A stretch of 64,000 nt of DNA, taken from positions 1 through 64,000 of the forward strand of contig NZ_AZFM01000010.1 in assembly GCF_001434335.1 (NCBI RefSeq). Direction: 5' to 3'. The stretch is from Lactobacillus kalixensis DSM 16043 (lineage in GTDB: Bacteria > Bacillota > Bacilli > Lactobacillales > Lactobacillaceae). The stretch's first letter is position 1, and each line of letters opens with the position of its first letter. The notes under the pieces are model-generated. The model was not told the origin of the DNA. It saw nothing but the letters and a program-made list of their open reading frames with translations, and did no database searches. Positions 1 to 8,158 of this stretch are shown in pieces. A program made the translations under genes and the position numbers.

Positions 1-298
1 AAAAAGCCAGGAAACATGCGAAAAGAGCATGAATCTTAGCTTTCAAGTTTCAGTTACACACTCTTTCTCTTTTCGTCAAATCCTTCTTTTCGTTCGCTAT
101 ACTTCCGGTACACTAGGTGGCGTTGTAACAAAAACTAATGATTGTCTTTCATAAAAACTCTACTATTCTACTGATTTAGGCTTTCAAAATCAAATTTCGT
201 TCGTAAATTACCCAAATTCAGCCTAAAAATTAAACAAAATTTTTTCAAAAAAATTCAAATTTCTATCTTTTCACCTGATTATTGTCTTTTTTGAGGGT
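1..298. other. gene-free stretch at the window edge
   Basis: I see no convincing coding region here. Read on the minus strand, it contains a small hairpin at 15-31 (CATGC / GCATG around a 7-nt loop), then a pyrimidine-rich stretch and a T run at the very edge. This could be the end of a transcript that begins near 120. It resembles no tRNA or rRNA I recognise. An unrecognised small RNA or plain intergenic DNA are both possible. Confidence 0.3.
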
Positions 299-338
299 AA
301 AAAAAGACAAGACATCGTTAATTCGACATCTTGTCTTC
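299..338 (-). terminator. rho-independent terminator of serS
   Basis: On the minus strand AAGACAAGA pairs with TCTTGTCTT and is followed by a run of seven T. It lies directly after the serS stop codon, so it ends the serS transcript. Confidence 0.85.
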
Positions 339-352
339 AATCATTTTCTATA

Positions 353-1660
353 TTAGATTAAACTTTCTTCCTTAGTAATCTTCTTCATACCATTCATGTA
401 TGGAACCAATACTTCAGGAACAGTTACTGTACCATCTTCGTTTTGGTAGTTTTCCAAAATTGCAGCTACAGTTCTACCTACAGCTAAACCTGAGCCATTC
501 AAAGTATGTGCTAAATGAAGCTTACCATTTTCATCGCGGTAGCGAATATGTGCACGACGAGCTTGGAAGTCAGTACAGTTTGAACAACTTGAAATTTCAC
601 GGTATTTATCTTGTGCTGGCATCCAAACTTCAAGGTCGTAAGTCTTAGCACTAGTAAAGCTGGCATCCCCAGTTGACAAAGCAACAACGTGGTATGGCAA
701 GCCTAACTTTTGCAATAAGTGTTCTGCATTGTGAGTCAACTTTTCAAGTTCATCCCATGAGTCTTCTGGCTTACATACTTTAACCATTTCAACCTTACGG
801 AATTCGTGCATTCTGATCAAACCACGAGTATCACGACCTGCTGAACCTGCTTCACTTCTAAATGCTGGTGACAATGCAGTTACGTTGATTGGCAACTTTT
901 CACCATGAATAATTTCGTCACGGAAGTAGTTAACCAATGGTACTTCAGCAGTTGGGATCAAAGTTAAATCACGAGGCTTGTCTGGATCATCATTATCAAC
1001 AATAGTGTAGACATCTTCGTGGAACTTAGGGAATTGACCAGTACCTTGCATTGATTCATCGTTTGCAAGATATGGTGGAATAATTTCAGTGTAACCTTCC
1101 TTAGTGTTTTCATCTAAGAAGAAGTTGAAAACAGCACGTTCCAAAAGTGCACCTGCACCCTTGTAGTATACAAAACGTGCACCAGTTACTTTTGAAGCAC
1201 GGTCCCAGTCCAAAATATCAAGATCAGTACCAATATCCCAGTGAGCTTTTGGTTCAAAGTTGAACTTGGTTGGTTCATTCCACTTGCGTACTTCTTCATT
1301 GTAGCTTTCATCTGGACCGATTGGGTCTGAATCAGCTGGGAAGTTTGGCAAACGAAGTAAAATGTAAGTTTGCTTTTCAGTTAAGTCCTTGATTTGCTCA
1401 TCCAAAGCCTTAATCTTGTCACTAACTTCCTTCATATTCTTGATAGCTTCACTAGCATCTTCTTTATTACGCTTAGCTTCACCAATCTTCTTTGAAACTT
1501 CGTTTCTTTCAGCCTTAAGCTTTTCACTTTCACTCAAAGCTGCACGACGGCTAGCATCAATTGCAACTACTTCATCAAGTTCTTCTGGCTTAATTCCGCG
1601 GGTTGCAAGCTTATCTTTGGCCCAATCGAGATTCTCACGAATCACCTTAATATCTAACAT
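353..1660 (-). CDS. serS: seryl-tRNA synthetase
   Basis: Charges tRNA-Ser with serine in the cytoplasm; a class II aminoacyl-tRNA synthetase of 435 residues, normal for the family. The first ~110 residues are a charged coiled coil (the tRNA-binding arm). The catalytic core follows, with motif 2 around [14 protein letters not shown] and motif 3 around [16 protein letters not shown] place the start at the ATG at 1660 (MLDIKVI), which follows a clear GGAGG Shine-Dalgarno. The frame stays open 11 codons further upstream, but that part lies in the T-box terminator region and has no such site. Expression should respond to uncharged tRNA-Ser through the T-box leader just upstream. The gene appears monocistronic, with a terminator right after the stop. 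Confidence 0.97.
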   Translation of the reverse strand: MLDIKVIRENLDWAKDKLATRGIKPEELDEVVAIDASRRAALSESEKLKAERNEVSKKIGEAKRNKEDASEAIKNMKEVSDKIKALDEQIKDLTEKQTYILLRLPNFPADSDPIGPDESYNEEVRKWNEPTKFNFEPKAHWDIGTDLDILDWDRASKVTGARFVYYKGAGALLERAVFNFFLDENTKEGYTEIIPPYLANDESMQGTGQFPKFHEDVYTIVDNDDPDKPRDLTLIPTAEVPLVNYFRDEIIHGEKLPINVTALSPAFRSEAGSAGRDTRGLIRMHEFRKVEMVKVCKPEDSWDELEKLTHNAEHLLQKLGLPYHVVALSTGDASFTSAKTYDLEVWMPAQDKYREISSCSNCTDFQARRAHIRYRDENGKLHLAHTLNGSGLAVGRTVAAILENYQNEDGTVTVPEVLVPYMNGMKKITKEESLI

Positions 1661-1673
1661 TAAAAAACCTCCA

Positions 1674-1892
1674 TACAAAAAGAGCCGACTCATCCCTATC
1701 GCTGGGACGAATCGGCTCTACACGGCTTCGCGGTACCACCCAATTTCAGCTTAAAAAGCTGCTCTCATTAGTTGGTGATAACGGTACCTGCCGTGCAACT
1801 ATTAATTGCCCACATTTATGAAATCCGGAAACGACATCCATTCACTCGCACCAACCGTGAACTCTCTGAAGCTGTCTTAAGATTTCGTGTTT
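1674..1892 (-). promoter_or_regulatory. T-box leader of serS
   Basis: The minus strand carries the conserved T-box GGGTGGTACCGCG at about 1729-1742. It is followed by a terminator hairpin (GAGCCGA...TCGGCTC, about 1681-1719) with a T run just before the serS ribosome site. The T-box overlaps the region that would form the competing antiterminator. Upstream lies an AGAGAG...GGTTGGTGCGAG segment typical of Stem I. I could not place the specifier codon confidently; a UCC (Ser) triplet is present at about 1822-1830. Family knowledge: unacylated tRNA-Ser stabilises the antiterminator and permits serS transcription. Confidence 0.93.
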
Positions 1893-2428
1893 GAATTAAT
1901 TTTAAGCCATTCTTCCTTTTTGAGCAAATAATATTTTTCTTGATATGAAAAAAGTTGCGTAATTTGAGCATAATCTGCTGTATAAACATACTTAAAACCC
2001 AGATTTTCTAAGAGTTTTTGTGATCTCTCATTATCAGCAAAGGTCCCGGCCCAAATTTCAACTTGATCCCTTTTTTCAAACATTTCTTTAAAAACTAGTT
2101 TCAGAGCCTCAGTCATATAGCCGCGCCCTTCATAGTCTTGATCAAGTAAAAAGCCGATCTCTTTGGTCTTAAGTAATCCACTGCGCTCATCCATCCCGCG
2201 CTCATAAAGTTCAACAAGACCAATCAAGCGATCATTTTCTTTTAGACAAATACCATAACTATCTTGTCTTTGCGAATATTGCTTTGCTCCGCGCTTAGCA
2301 TCATCTAAATTCTTAAACTCTTCTAACCCAGCTAATTTGTGATAGCGCGAGTTAGATCCCCATTTCAAAAAAACAGGTGCATCTTCTTCAGAAAAGCGCC
2401 GCAAATAAATTCTCTTTCCCTTTAACAT
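1877..2428 (-). CDS. GNAT family acetyltransferase (RimJ/RimL type)
   Basis: A 183-residue N-acetyltransferase that would use acetyl-CoA to acetylate an unknown amine or protein N-terminus. It starts with the typical GKRIYLRRFSEEDAP opening. It also has the core strand-loop EIGFLLDQDYEGRGYMTEAL (acetyl-CoA pyrophosphate-binding loop near residue 95) and the late NERSQKLLENLGFKY motif of the RimJ/RimL subfamily. Its ATG follows the TAA of the VTT membrane protein gene with no gap, so the two are translationally coupled. Its 3' end contains the serS promoter. The substrate cannot be inferred. Confidence 0.88.
   Translation of the reverse strand: MLKGKRIYLRRFSEEDAPVFLKWGSNSRYHKLAGLEEFKNLDDAKRGAKQYSQRQDSYGICLKENDRLIGLVELYERGMDERSGLLKTKEIGFLLDQDYEGRGYMTEALKLVFKEMFEKRDQVEIWAGTFADNERSQKLLENLGFKYVYTADYAQITQLFSYQEKYYLLKKEEWLKINSNTKS
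1899..1927 (-). promoter_or_regulatory. probable serS promoter
   Basis: The minus strand has TTGCTC (1922-1927), a 17-nt spacer and TAAAAT (1899-1904). It lies inside the 3' end of the upstream acetyltransferase gene. The predicted start point near 1892 matches the beginning of the T-box leader. Confidence 0.6.
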
Positions 2429-3034
2429 TTAATTACCTAGTAATTTCACTAACCATTTTGCTCCATAGACTAAACCTAAACTATAAGCTGCGATCGTCCA
2501 AGGTTTACACAAAATAATAATCCAGAAATATGTCCAGAACTTCATTTCTGTTAAACCTGCAAGAAGGCAAAGCACATCATCTGGTGCAGCCGGAGCTAAG
2601 ATACAGATCGCAAAGAACCAATTGAACTTCTTCTGATTCTTCGTCCACTTCATATACTTATTCAGTGTATCTTCAGAAATAATATGAAAGATAAAACTTC
2701 TACCGTAATATCTCGCTAAGAAAAAGTTGATAATCGACCCAATACATATGCCGACATAATTATAGATAAATCCGGCAACCGGGCCGAAGAATACGACCCC
2801 TCCTAGTAGCGAAACTCCACCAGGAATAATTGGAATAACAACTTGAACAATCTGAATTAAAACAAAAACAATGGGTCCAATGATCTGTTTGTTAGCAAGG
2901 TATGCCTTCATTTTTGCTTGACTAGTAAAAATACCTAACTGATACCAGTAAATAACTAGTAGGACAATAATTATGCCAGTAACAATCGTTGCATAATTAA
3001 TTAATTTTCGACTAGTCTTCTCAGATAAATGCAT
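2429..3034 (-). CDS. TVP38/TMEM64 (VTT/DedA-like) membrane protein
   Basis: A 201-residue integral membrane protein of the SNARE-associated/VTT family, with about five hydrophobic helices. Family features are a GGVVFFGPVAGFIYNYVG segment (residues ~78-95), the following helix with FFLARYYGR, and an APAAPDDVLCLLAGL re-entrant segment (~148-162). Relatives are implicated in lipid scrambling or membrane homeostasis; the exact substrate here is unknown. It is the first gene of a two-gene unit with the acetyltransferase. No signal peptide other than the first membrane helix is apparent. Confidence 0.85.
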   Translation of the reverse strand: MHLSEKTSRKLINYATIVTGIIIVLLVIYWYQLGIFTSQAKMKAYLANKQIIGPIVFVLIQIVQVVIPIIPGGVSLLGGVVFFGPVAGFIYNYVGICIGSIINFFLARYYGRSFIFHIISEDTLNKYMKWTKNQKKFNWFFAICILAPAAPDDVLCLLAGLTEMKFWTYFWIIILCKPWTIAAYSLGLVYGAKWLVKLLGN

Positions 3035-3157
3035 GCTTTTTCACCTCTACTTGCATGACCACTATTTAACGTTTTTCACTGTTTGCTTCATTTTACCAAA
3101 AAACATTAATTAATGGTTTCCTGATGCGAAAAGACTAAGAAAAATATAAATTTAAGA

Positions 3158-3190
3158 TATAATATAAGTGGTTTTATGGAAAGGGTGGTT
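3158..3190 (+). promoter_or_regulatory. probable promoter and ribosome site of the esterase gene
   Basis: A perfect TATAAT at 3158-3163 precedes an AAGGGTGG ribosome site at 3181-3188. The -35 region is a poor match. The position between divergent genes supports a promoter here. Confidence 0.5.
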
Positions 3191-3193
3191 TAA

Positions 3194-3988
3194 ATGACAA
3201 TTATTAAGCACGATATTGTTTATGATCAAGATAAGAATTTATCAACGGATATTTACTATCCTAACAACACTACGTCTAACACTAAGATCTTAATCTTCTG
3301 GCACGGCGGTGGTTGGTTCAGAGGAACTAAAGAAAGTGTTAAGTCATGGGGAATAAGCTTTGCTAATGCCGGATTCATGGCTTTCATCCCTGAATATAGC
3401 TTGGCTCCAGAAAATACTTTCCCCTCTGCCCACGATGATGCTATTACCTTTGTTAACTGGCTCTTAAATTCTGAGTACACTGATGAAGATGATCAAAAAA
3501 ATATCGTCCAAATCGGTGCTAGTGTAGGTGGCACTTTGGCATTATATGTCGCTGGCAAGTTTGGTTTTCCTACAGTTACTTGGTCAGCGCCAGTTGATTT
3601 TTCTAAATGGATGGAAAATCACCACGATGTTAAACCTTCAGTTGATGCAAAAGATGAATTAGGCTTAACTGACATACACGATATTCACAATAGCTTCTAC
3701 AAATACTTCGTTACCACGTATGCTGGTAGCGATAATCCGGCAGTCCTTAAGAAAATGGATGCTGCTTCATACAACTTAGACAAGCTTGATAAGTTGATGA
3801 TGATCAATTCAGCTGACGAATTAAATCCTTTATCCAGCGTTTTAGATTTCATTAAAGTCTTAGCTCAAGAAAATCATGAAGTTGAACTTCTGGTAATTAA
3901 AGGTGGCGGCCATGCTATGGACTACGCTAAAGATTATATTGACGAATCATTAGACTTTTTATTCCAAACAATTAAAAGACAGAAATAA
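3194..3988 (+). CDS. alpha/beta hydrolase (esterase)
   Basis: A 264-residue cytoplasmic serine hydrolase of the esterase/lipase (BD-FAE, HSL-like) type. Visible features are the oxyanion-hole motif HGGGWFRG (residues ~37-44), the nucleophile elbow G-A-S-V-G with Ser110, an acidic residue in NSADELNPL, and the catalytic His in GGGHAMDY near the C terminus. There is no signal peptide. The stop lies only a few bases before the HTH regulator gene, so the pair is co-transcribed and the regulator may control it. The natural substrate is unknown; short acyl esters are usual for the family. Confidence 0.9.
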   Translation: MTIIKHDIVYDQDKNLSTDIYYPNNTTSNTKILIFWHGGGWFRGTKESVKSWGISFANAGFMAFIPEYSLAPENTFPSAHDDAITFVNWLLNSEYTDEDDQKNIVQIGASVGGTLALYVAGKFGFPTVTWSAPVDFSKWMENHHDVKPSVDAKDELGLTDIHDIHNSFYKYFVTTYAGSDNPAVLKKMDAASYNLDKLDKLMMINSADELNPLSSVLDFIKVLAQENHEVELLVIKGGGHAMDYAKDYIDESLDFLFQTIKRQK

Positions 3989-3993
3989 AGGCT

Positions 3994-4848
3994 ATGTTTA
4001 ATATTGAAAAATTTATCCAGATTCGTAAAAGCAAAAACTTATCACAAACCCAACTGTGTAAAGGCATCTGTACCCAGGCGACCTTAAGTAAGTTTGAAAA
4101 TGAAGGTCAGCCTCCTTCTTTTAAAATAATGGAGAAGTTGTGCATCCGTCTAGGTATCCTAACAGGCGATATTATGCTTAGAAGTGACGAAACACCAGCT
4201 TCAATTAAATTGCAAAAAGCAGCAATCGCCTGCATCCAAGCTAACTTCACTAGAGCATATGATTTGATCTCTTCAATCAAGGAAGAAGACCTGCTTCGCG
4301 TTGATGATCAAGCGCTCTTTCATTTAGTTGTTGGGATCTACGCCCTCTTTTATAATCGCGATCAAGTCAAAGCATTGTTTAATTTCAACACAATTTTGAC
4401 TAATCCACTCATAGAAGAAGATAATATTTACTATGCTTTAGCAACCACTGCATGCGGCTTGGTTTATGAAGAACGCCACGACTATGAAAAAGCGGAGGAG
4501 AATTATTCTCAAATTCAAAAGTTACTTGTTAATATCAAAGTTACTAACAAGATGTCACTATTTCAGGTATTGTGGATGCTCTACCAAACTGGTGAATATT
4601 ACGGTAAACGAAACAATATTAAGGAGTCTAACTACCTGCTCCGTTATGCTTATCAAATCGCATCACAATATAACGGAACTTTCTTTATGAGTCGGATTCT
4701 TTATCGTTTAGGCATGAACATGGTGGGCCATGGTAAAAATCATCAAGCGATTCAATATTTGCGTGATGCTCATGCTTTTGCACGTTTTTCACATAATCAA
4801 TATATCCTAACAAAAGCTCACCAAGAATTGAATAAACTTGAGCGTTAA
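3994..4848 (+). CDS. Rgg/MutR-like HTH-TPR transcriptional regulator
   Basis: A 284-residue regulator with an N-terminal XRE-type helix-turn-helix (residues ~5-60, with LSQTQLCKGICTQATLSKFENEG) followed by an all-helical TPR-like region to the end. This layout fits Rgg/GadR/MutR and related RRNPP-type regulators, many of which bind short peptides. I see no small peptide gene beside it, so peptide sensing is only a family-based possibility. It starts 5 nt after the esterase stop and forms a two-gene operon that ends at a strong terminator. Likely target: its own operon. Confidence 0.8.
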   Translation: MFNIEKFIQIRKSKNLSQTQLCKGICTQATLSKFENEGQPPSFKIMEKLCIRLGILTGDIMLRSDETPASIKLQKAAIACIQANFTRAYDLISSIKEEDLLRVDDQALFHLVVGIYALFYNRDQVKALFNFNTILTNPLIEEDNIYYALATTACGLVYEERHDYEKAEENYSQIQKLLVNIKVTNKMSLFQVLWMLYQTGEYYGKRNNIKESNYLLRYAYQIASQYNGTFFMSRILYRLGMNMVGHGKNHQAIQYLRDAHAFARFSHNQYILTKAHQELNKLER

Positions 4849-4882
4849 AAAGCAGCCTAGAAATTTTCTAGACTGCTTTTTG
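4849..4882. terminator. bidirectional terminator
   Basis: AGCAG-CTAGAAA pairs with TTTCTAG-CTGCT, flanked by A and T runs. It sits between two convergent genes, the HTH-TPR regulator and the deoxyribosyltransferase, and can stop both. Confidence 0.88.
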
Positions 4883-5386
4883 TTAAATAATCTTGTAACC
4901 CATCACTGGATTTGCAGGAGTTGAATTAAAGTCGTAAGTTGCAAGCTTTTCAAATTCGGTGTTACCGTCAATGATAGTAGTTACACCTTGTGCAATCATC
5001 AAGTTCATTACCTTATCCTTGTTTGGATCTTCAGTAAATGGCACCAAGATAACTGGCTTATGGCATGCACGCAAGAAACCAATTTCAAAGGCTGAACCAT
5101 CATCAATTTGGTCCATATCGTAAAGAAAGACGCCGCAAGTCGCATTTGATAAGCCATTTAAGTCATTTTGATAAGTTGCTTGACGCCAAGTCATACTACG
5201 AATGCCACCAATTTCTGGGTTTTCTTCTTCTGGATCAACGAAGCTTTGATCAAATGGGAAAAAGACGTTAGCAACTGTAGGATTCTTAGCTAACAATTCT
5301 TGAGCTTTAGGGACGCGAGCACGTTCAGCATCTGTGTAAAATGGCGTACCTAAATAAATTTTGGCAGTTGGGACTGAGTTAGTCAT
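4883..5386 (-). CDS. purine 2'-deoxyribosyltransferase (type I, PTD/NDT)
   Basis: Transfers 2-deoxyribose between purine bases, a nucleoside-salvage reaction typical of lactobacilli that depend on external nucleosides. The product is 167 residues, the length I recall for L. helveticus purine deoxyribosyltransferase and longer than the 157-residue type II enzyme. The DDGSAFEIGF segment places the nucleophile at Glu101. The substrate-pocket segments YLGTPFY and TYQNDLNG are also present. The ATG at 5386 follows GGAGG; the 15-codon upstream extension lacks a ribosome site. It is a single gene convergent with the HTH regulator. Confidence 0.93.
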   Translation of the reverse strand: MTNSVPTAKIYLGTPFYTDAERARVPKAQELLAKNPTVANVFFPFDQSFVDPEEENPEIGGIRSMTWRQATYQNDLNGLSNATCGVFLYDMDQIDDGSAFEIGFLRACHKPVILVPFTEDPNKDKVMNLMIAQGVTTIIDGNTEFEKLATYDFNSTPANPVMGYKII

Positions 5387-5490
5387 AGTTTCCTCCGTAT
5401 ATTTCAAATAAAAACATGTAATAACGTTCATATTTTACCATGTAAAATTAATTTTGTGACCTTATCTATCCAAAAAATGAGATAAAATAC

Positions 5491-5520
5491 TAGACTAACT
5501 TTTTGTAAACGCTTTATAAT
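5491..5520 (+). promoter_or_regulatory. promoter with overlapping cre-like site
   Basis: TAGACT (5491-5496), 18 nt, TATAAT (5515-5520). TGTAAACGCTTTAT at 5504-5517 matches the catabolite-responsive element consensus TGWAANCGNTNWCA except at its end, and it overlaps the -10 box. This predicts CcpA repression of the aldehyde dehydrogenase gene in sugar-rich conditions. Confidence 0.65.
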
Positions 5521-5579
5521 AAAAAGCAGATAACTAATATTAGAAAAAAATTATTTATACATTCAATCGAGGTAAAACT

Positions 5580-6962
5580 ATGTCAAAATATCAATCGATT
5601 AACCCATATAACAACGAAACTTTTGCAAGCTTCGATAACCCAACATCTGAACAAATTGATGAAGCAATTAACTTAGCCCACATGCTTTACAAAAAATGGC
5701 GTCATGAAAAACCAGAAACCCGGGCGGAAGAATTAAAGGAAATTGCTGATGGCTTACGCCAGCACGAAGACGAAATGGCGAAGATGATGACTTTAGAAAT
5801 GGGTAAGTTATTATCTGAAGCAAAAGAAGAAGTAGAATTATGCATCAGTATTTGTGAATATTACGCTGAAAATGGTGTAAAAATGCTTGAACCTCAACCA
5901 CTTAAGACTAACTTAGGTGACGCTTATTATTTAAAGCAAGCTACTGGTGTTGTCTTAGCATGTGAACCTTGGAACTTCCCACTTTATCAAGTAATCAGAG
6001 TTTTTGCTCCTAACTTCATCGTAGGTAATCCAATCATTTTGAAGCATGCTCACAATGTGCCAAGTTCTGCTAAGTTAATCGAAACTATCATCAAGAGATC
6101 TGGTGCTCCTGAAGGAAGCTTGATTAACTTGTACCCAAGCTACGACCAATTAGCTGACATTATTCGCGATCCTCGTATTCAAGGTGTAGCCTTAACTGGT
6201 TCTGAACGTGGCGGTTCTGCTGTTGCTGAAGAAGCTGGGAAAAATCTTAAGAAATCCACAATGGAACTTGGCGGCAATGACCCCTTCATCGTGCTTGAAG
6301 ATGCTGATCCTGAAGTTTTGAAGAACGTTTTACGTGATGCCAGAACATACAATAATGGTCAAGTCTGCACTTCTTCTAAGCGGATAATCGTTCTTAAGAA
6401 CCGTTATAATGAAGTTTTACATGACTTAAAGAATATCTTCGACAGCTTAAAGCCAGGCGATCCACTACAAGCTGAAACAACTTTAGCTCCAATGAATTCT
6501 GAAAACGCTAAGGAAAAACTTGAAAAACAAGTTCAAGAAGCAATTGATCACGGCGCTAAGGTCTTCTATCAATATCCTGAAATTAACAGTAAGGGATCCT
6601 TCTTTAGACCGCTGATTTTAACAGATGTTGATAAGAACAATCCAATTTTTAATAAAGAAATGTTCGGTCCAGTTGCTGTTGTCTACTCAGTCAATGATGA
6701 AGACGAAGCAATTGAACTTGCTAACGACTCAAGTTACGGTCTAGGTTCTTCCGTCATCAGCAGCGACATCAAGCATGCACAAGAAGTTGCCAGTCAAATC
6801 GAAACTGGAATGACTGTTATTAATGGTCGCTGGATTACCGCAGGTGAATTACCTTTTGGTGGAGTTAAGAACTCTGGTTATGGTAGAGAACTGAGCGAAC
6901 TTGGCATGATGGCCTTTGTTAACGACCATTTAGTTATCGATACCACCAAGAATAATCAATAA
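5580..6962 (+). CDS. NAD(P)-dependent aldehyde dehydrogenase (succinate-semialdehyde type)
   Basis: Oxidises an aldehyde to the acid with NAD(P)+ in the cytoplasm. The 460-residue protein has the ALDH signature: MELGGNDPF with general base Glu229 and the [11 protein letters not shown] segment with catalytic Cys263. The cofactor-binding stretch [11 protein letters not shown] starts near residue 202 and the late substrate loop is [13 protein letters not shown]. Its length and sequence fit the GabD/succinate-semialdehyde dehydrogenase-like branch common in lactobacilli. No GABA genes are adjacent, so succinate semialdehyde as substrate is only inferred. It is monocistronic, with a promoter overlapped by a cre-like element and a strong terminator behind it. 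Confidence 0.9.
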   Translation: MSKYQSINPYNNETFASFDNPTSEQIDEAINLAHMLYKKWRHEKPETRAEELKEIADGLRQHEDEMAKMMTLEMGKLLSEAKEEVELCISICEYYAENGVKMLEPQPLKTNLGDAYYLKQATGVVLACEPWNFPLYQVIRVFAPNFIVGNPIILKHAHNVPSSAKLIETIIKRSGAPEGSLINLYPSYDQLADIIRDPRIQGVALTGSERGGSAVAEEAGKNLKKSTMELGGNDPFIVLEDADPEVLKNVLRDARTYNNGQVCTSSKRIIVLKNRYNEVLHDLKNIFDSLKPGDPLQAETTLAPMNSENAKEKLEKQVQEAIDHGAKVFYQYPEINSKGSFFRPLILTDVDKNNPIFNKEMFGPVAVVYSVNDEDEAIELANDSSYGLGSSVISSDIKHAQEVASQIETGMTVINGRWITAGELPFGGVKNSGYGRELSELGMMAFVNDHLVIDTTKNNQ

Positions 6963-6972
6963 TTTTTAAAAC

Positions 6973-7010
6973 AAATACGCTAGCCTGTGAATACACGGAC
7001 TAGCGTATTT
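6973..7010. terminator. bidirectional terminator
   Basis: An almost perfect hairpin, AAATACGCTAG...CTAGCGTATTT, with an inner CCTGTG/CACGG stem. It lies between the convergent aldehyde dehydrogenase and zinc-ribbon genes. Confidence 0.9.
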
Positions 7011-8051
7011 TTATTTGTCTAAGTTATGACGTCTTCTAAATAAATTGTATGCAGACAAGACTGTCGTCATGATACTTGAGATCACTAAGAAATATGCTGA
7101 AGCACCAATTGAAATAGCATAGGTTAACAATTGGCTAGTTAATTGGCTTAAAACGCCGGTATCAGCTCTTTGCACACTAGATAAGCGGTAGATTAAGTAG
7201 CACAAGAAAATCGTCTCGATTAGCGACAAAATGAATGCTAAGAATTGACTACTACGATTATTTTTTAAGATGTTATAAATAATCCAAATTGGGAACAAGA
7301 TAAGTAAAAGCCAGACGACATAAACAACTGCAGCATAGCCAGAATTTTGGCCAGAAAGTAAGCGCCCAGCAAAATCCAGTAGTAATTTAGAAATTGAAAC
7401 GCGTTGTTGGTATAAACCCCCTACAACTTCTGCTCCGGATCCTGAAAACATGACAATTAAACTAATAAAAGCAGTTAGAACTACCGACAACTGTACATAA
7501 CCGAAATTACGCAGGCGACTTTCTTTTACTTTCTTTACATCTTTCTCCACCTTAGGGTGATTTTCTTCAAACTTTTGCCCTTTACTGCGGATTTTGCTAC
7601 TGCCTGACTCAATTGAATTAAACACATTAGACCCTACTTGATTAACTTTCTCAGTCAACCTTCGGTCTGCAGTGCATTGTTCTATCTTTTGGCTACGTTC
7701 ACAGACAATAAACAGCCAAGCCATTAAGCCGAAAAATGAAAGCCAGCCAAGTGGTCGAGAAAAACTCATAATAATAAGTAAGAGCACTCCGAGTAAGAAG
7801 ACAATTGTTGCATTAGCTCTTACCCAAGCAATCATCTTTTGTACAACAGTATTCTGCTTGGTAGGATAAAATTCACGTCGATAAGCTGCTCGACTGGTAA
7901 CTTTACCAGCTGCATCAGGTTCATCATCTTTTTCTATGTTGTAGTTGTCAGTGAAAAAATCATCGCGGTATTTTTTCAGATTGAAGCCACAATTCTTGCA
8001 GACGTCATCGTCTTTACCAACTAATTTTCCACAATTTGGACAAGTTGTCAT
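7011..8051 (-). CDS. zinc-ribbon membrane protein
   Basis: A 346-residue protein of unknown function. An N-terminal zinc ribbon has four cysteines (C4, C7, C18, C21 in CPNC...CKNC). A charged linker follows, then two closely spaced hydrophobic helices (~80-115), a lysine-rich cytoplasmic segment (~120-185) and about four more membrane helices to the end. The zinc ribbon and linker should face the cytoplasm. Similar zinc-ribbon/membrane proteins are widespread in Firmicutes without a defined job. It is a single gene between two terminators, with a strong ribosome site just upstream. Confidence 0.75.
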   Translation of the reverse strand: MTTCPNCGKLVGKDDDVCKNCGFNLKKYRDDFFTDNYNIEKDDEPDAAGKVTSRAAYRREFYPTKQNTVVQKMIAWVRANATIVFLLGVLLLIIMSFSRPLGWLSFFGLMAWLFIVCERSQKIEQCTADRRLTEKVNQVGSNVFNSIESGSSKIRSKGQKFEENHPKVEKDVKKVKESRLRNFGYVQLSVVLTAFISLIVMFSGSGAEVVGGLYQQRVSISKLLLDFAGRLLSGQNSGYAAVVYVVWLLLILFPIWIIYNILKNNRSSQFLAFILSLIETIFLCYLIYRLSSVQRADTGVLSQLTSQLLTYAISIGASAYFLVISSIMTTVLSAYNLFRRRHNLDK

Positions 8052-8111
8052 TTAGGATTTGTCCTTTCTCTAAAAAGTATCTAACAAAAATTATAGCACA
8101 GCGCGAAAGAT

Positions 8112-8146
8112 ACAAAAAAGCCATGGAATTTTCATCCATGACTTTC
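8112..8146 (-). terminator. terminator after the giant adhesin gene
   Basis: On the minus strand GTCATGGA pairs with TCCATGGC (one mismatch), followed by TTTTTTG. It is placed directly after the adhesin stop at 8159. Confidence 0.75.
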
Positions 8147-8158
8147 TTACGTTAAGAA

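Noticed and set aside
1-120. Possible tRNA, rRNA or known small RNA at the window start
   Set aside because: No cloverleaf, CCA end or conserved core was recognisable; only one small hairpin.
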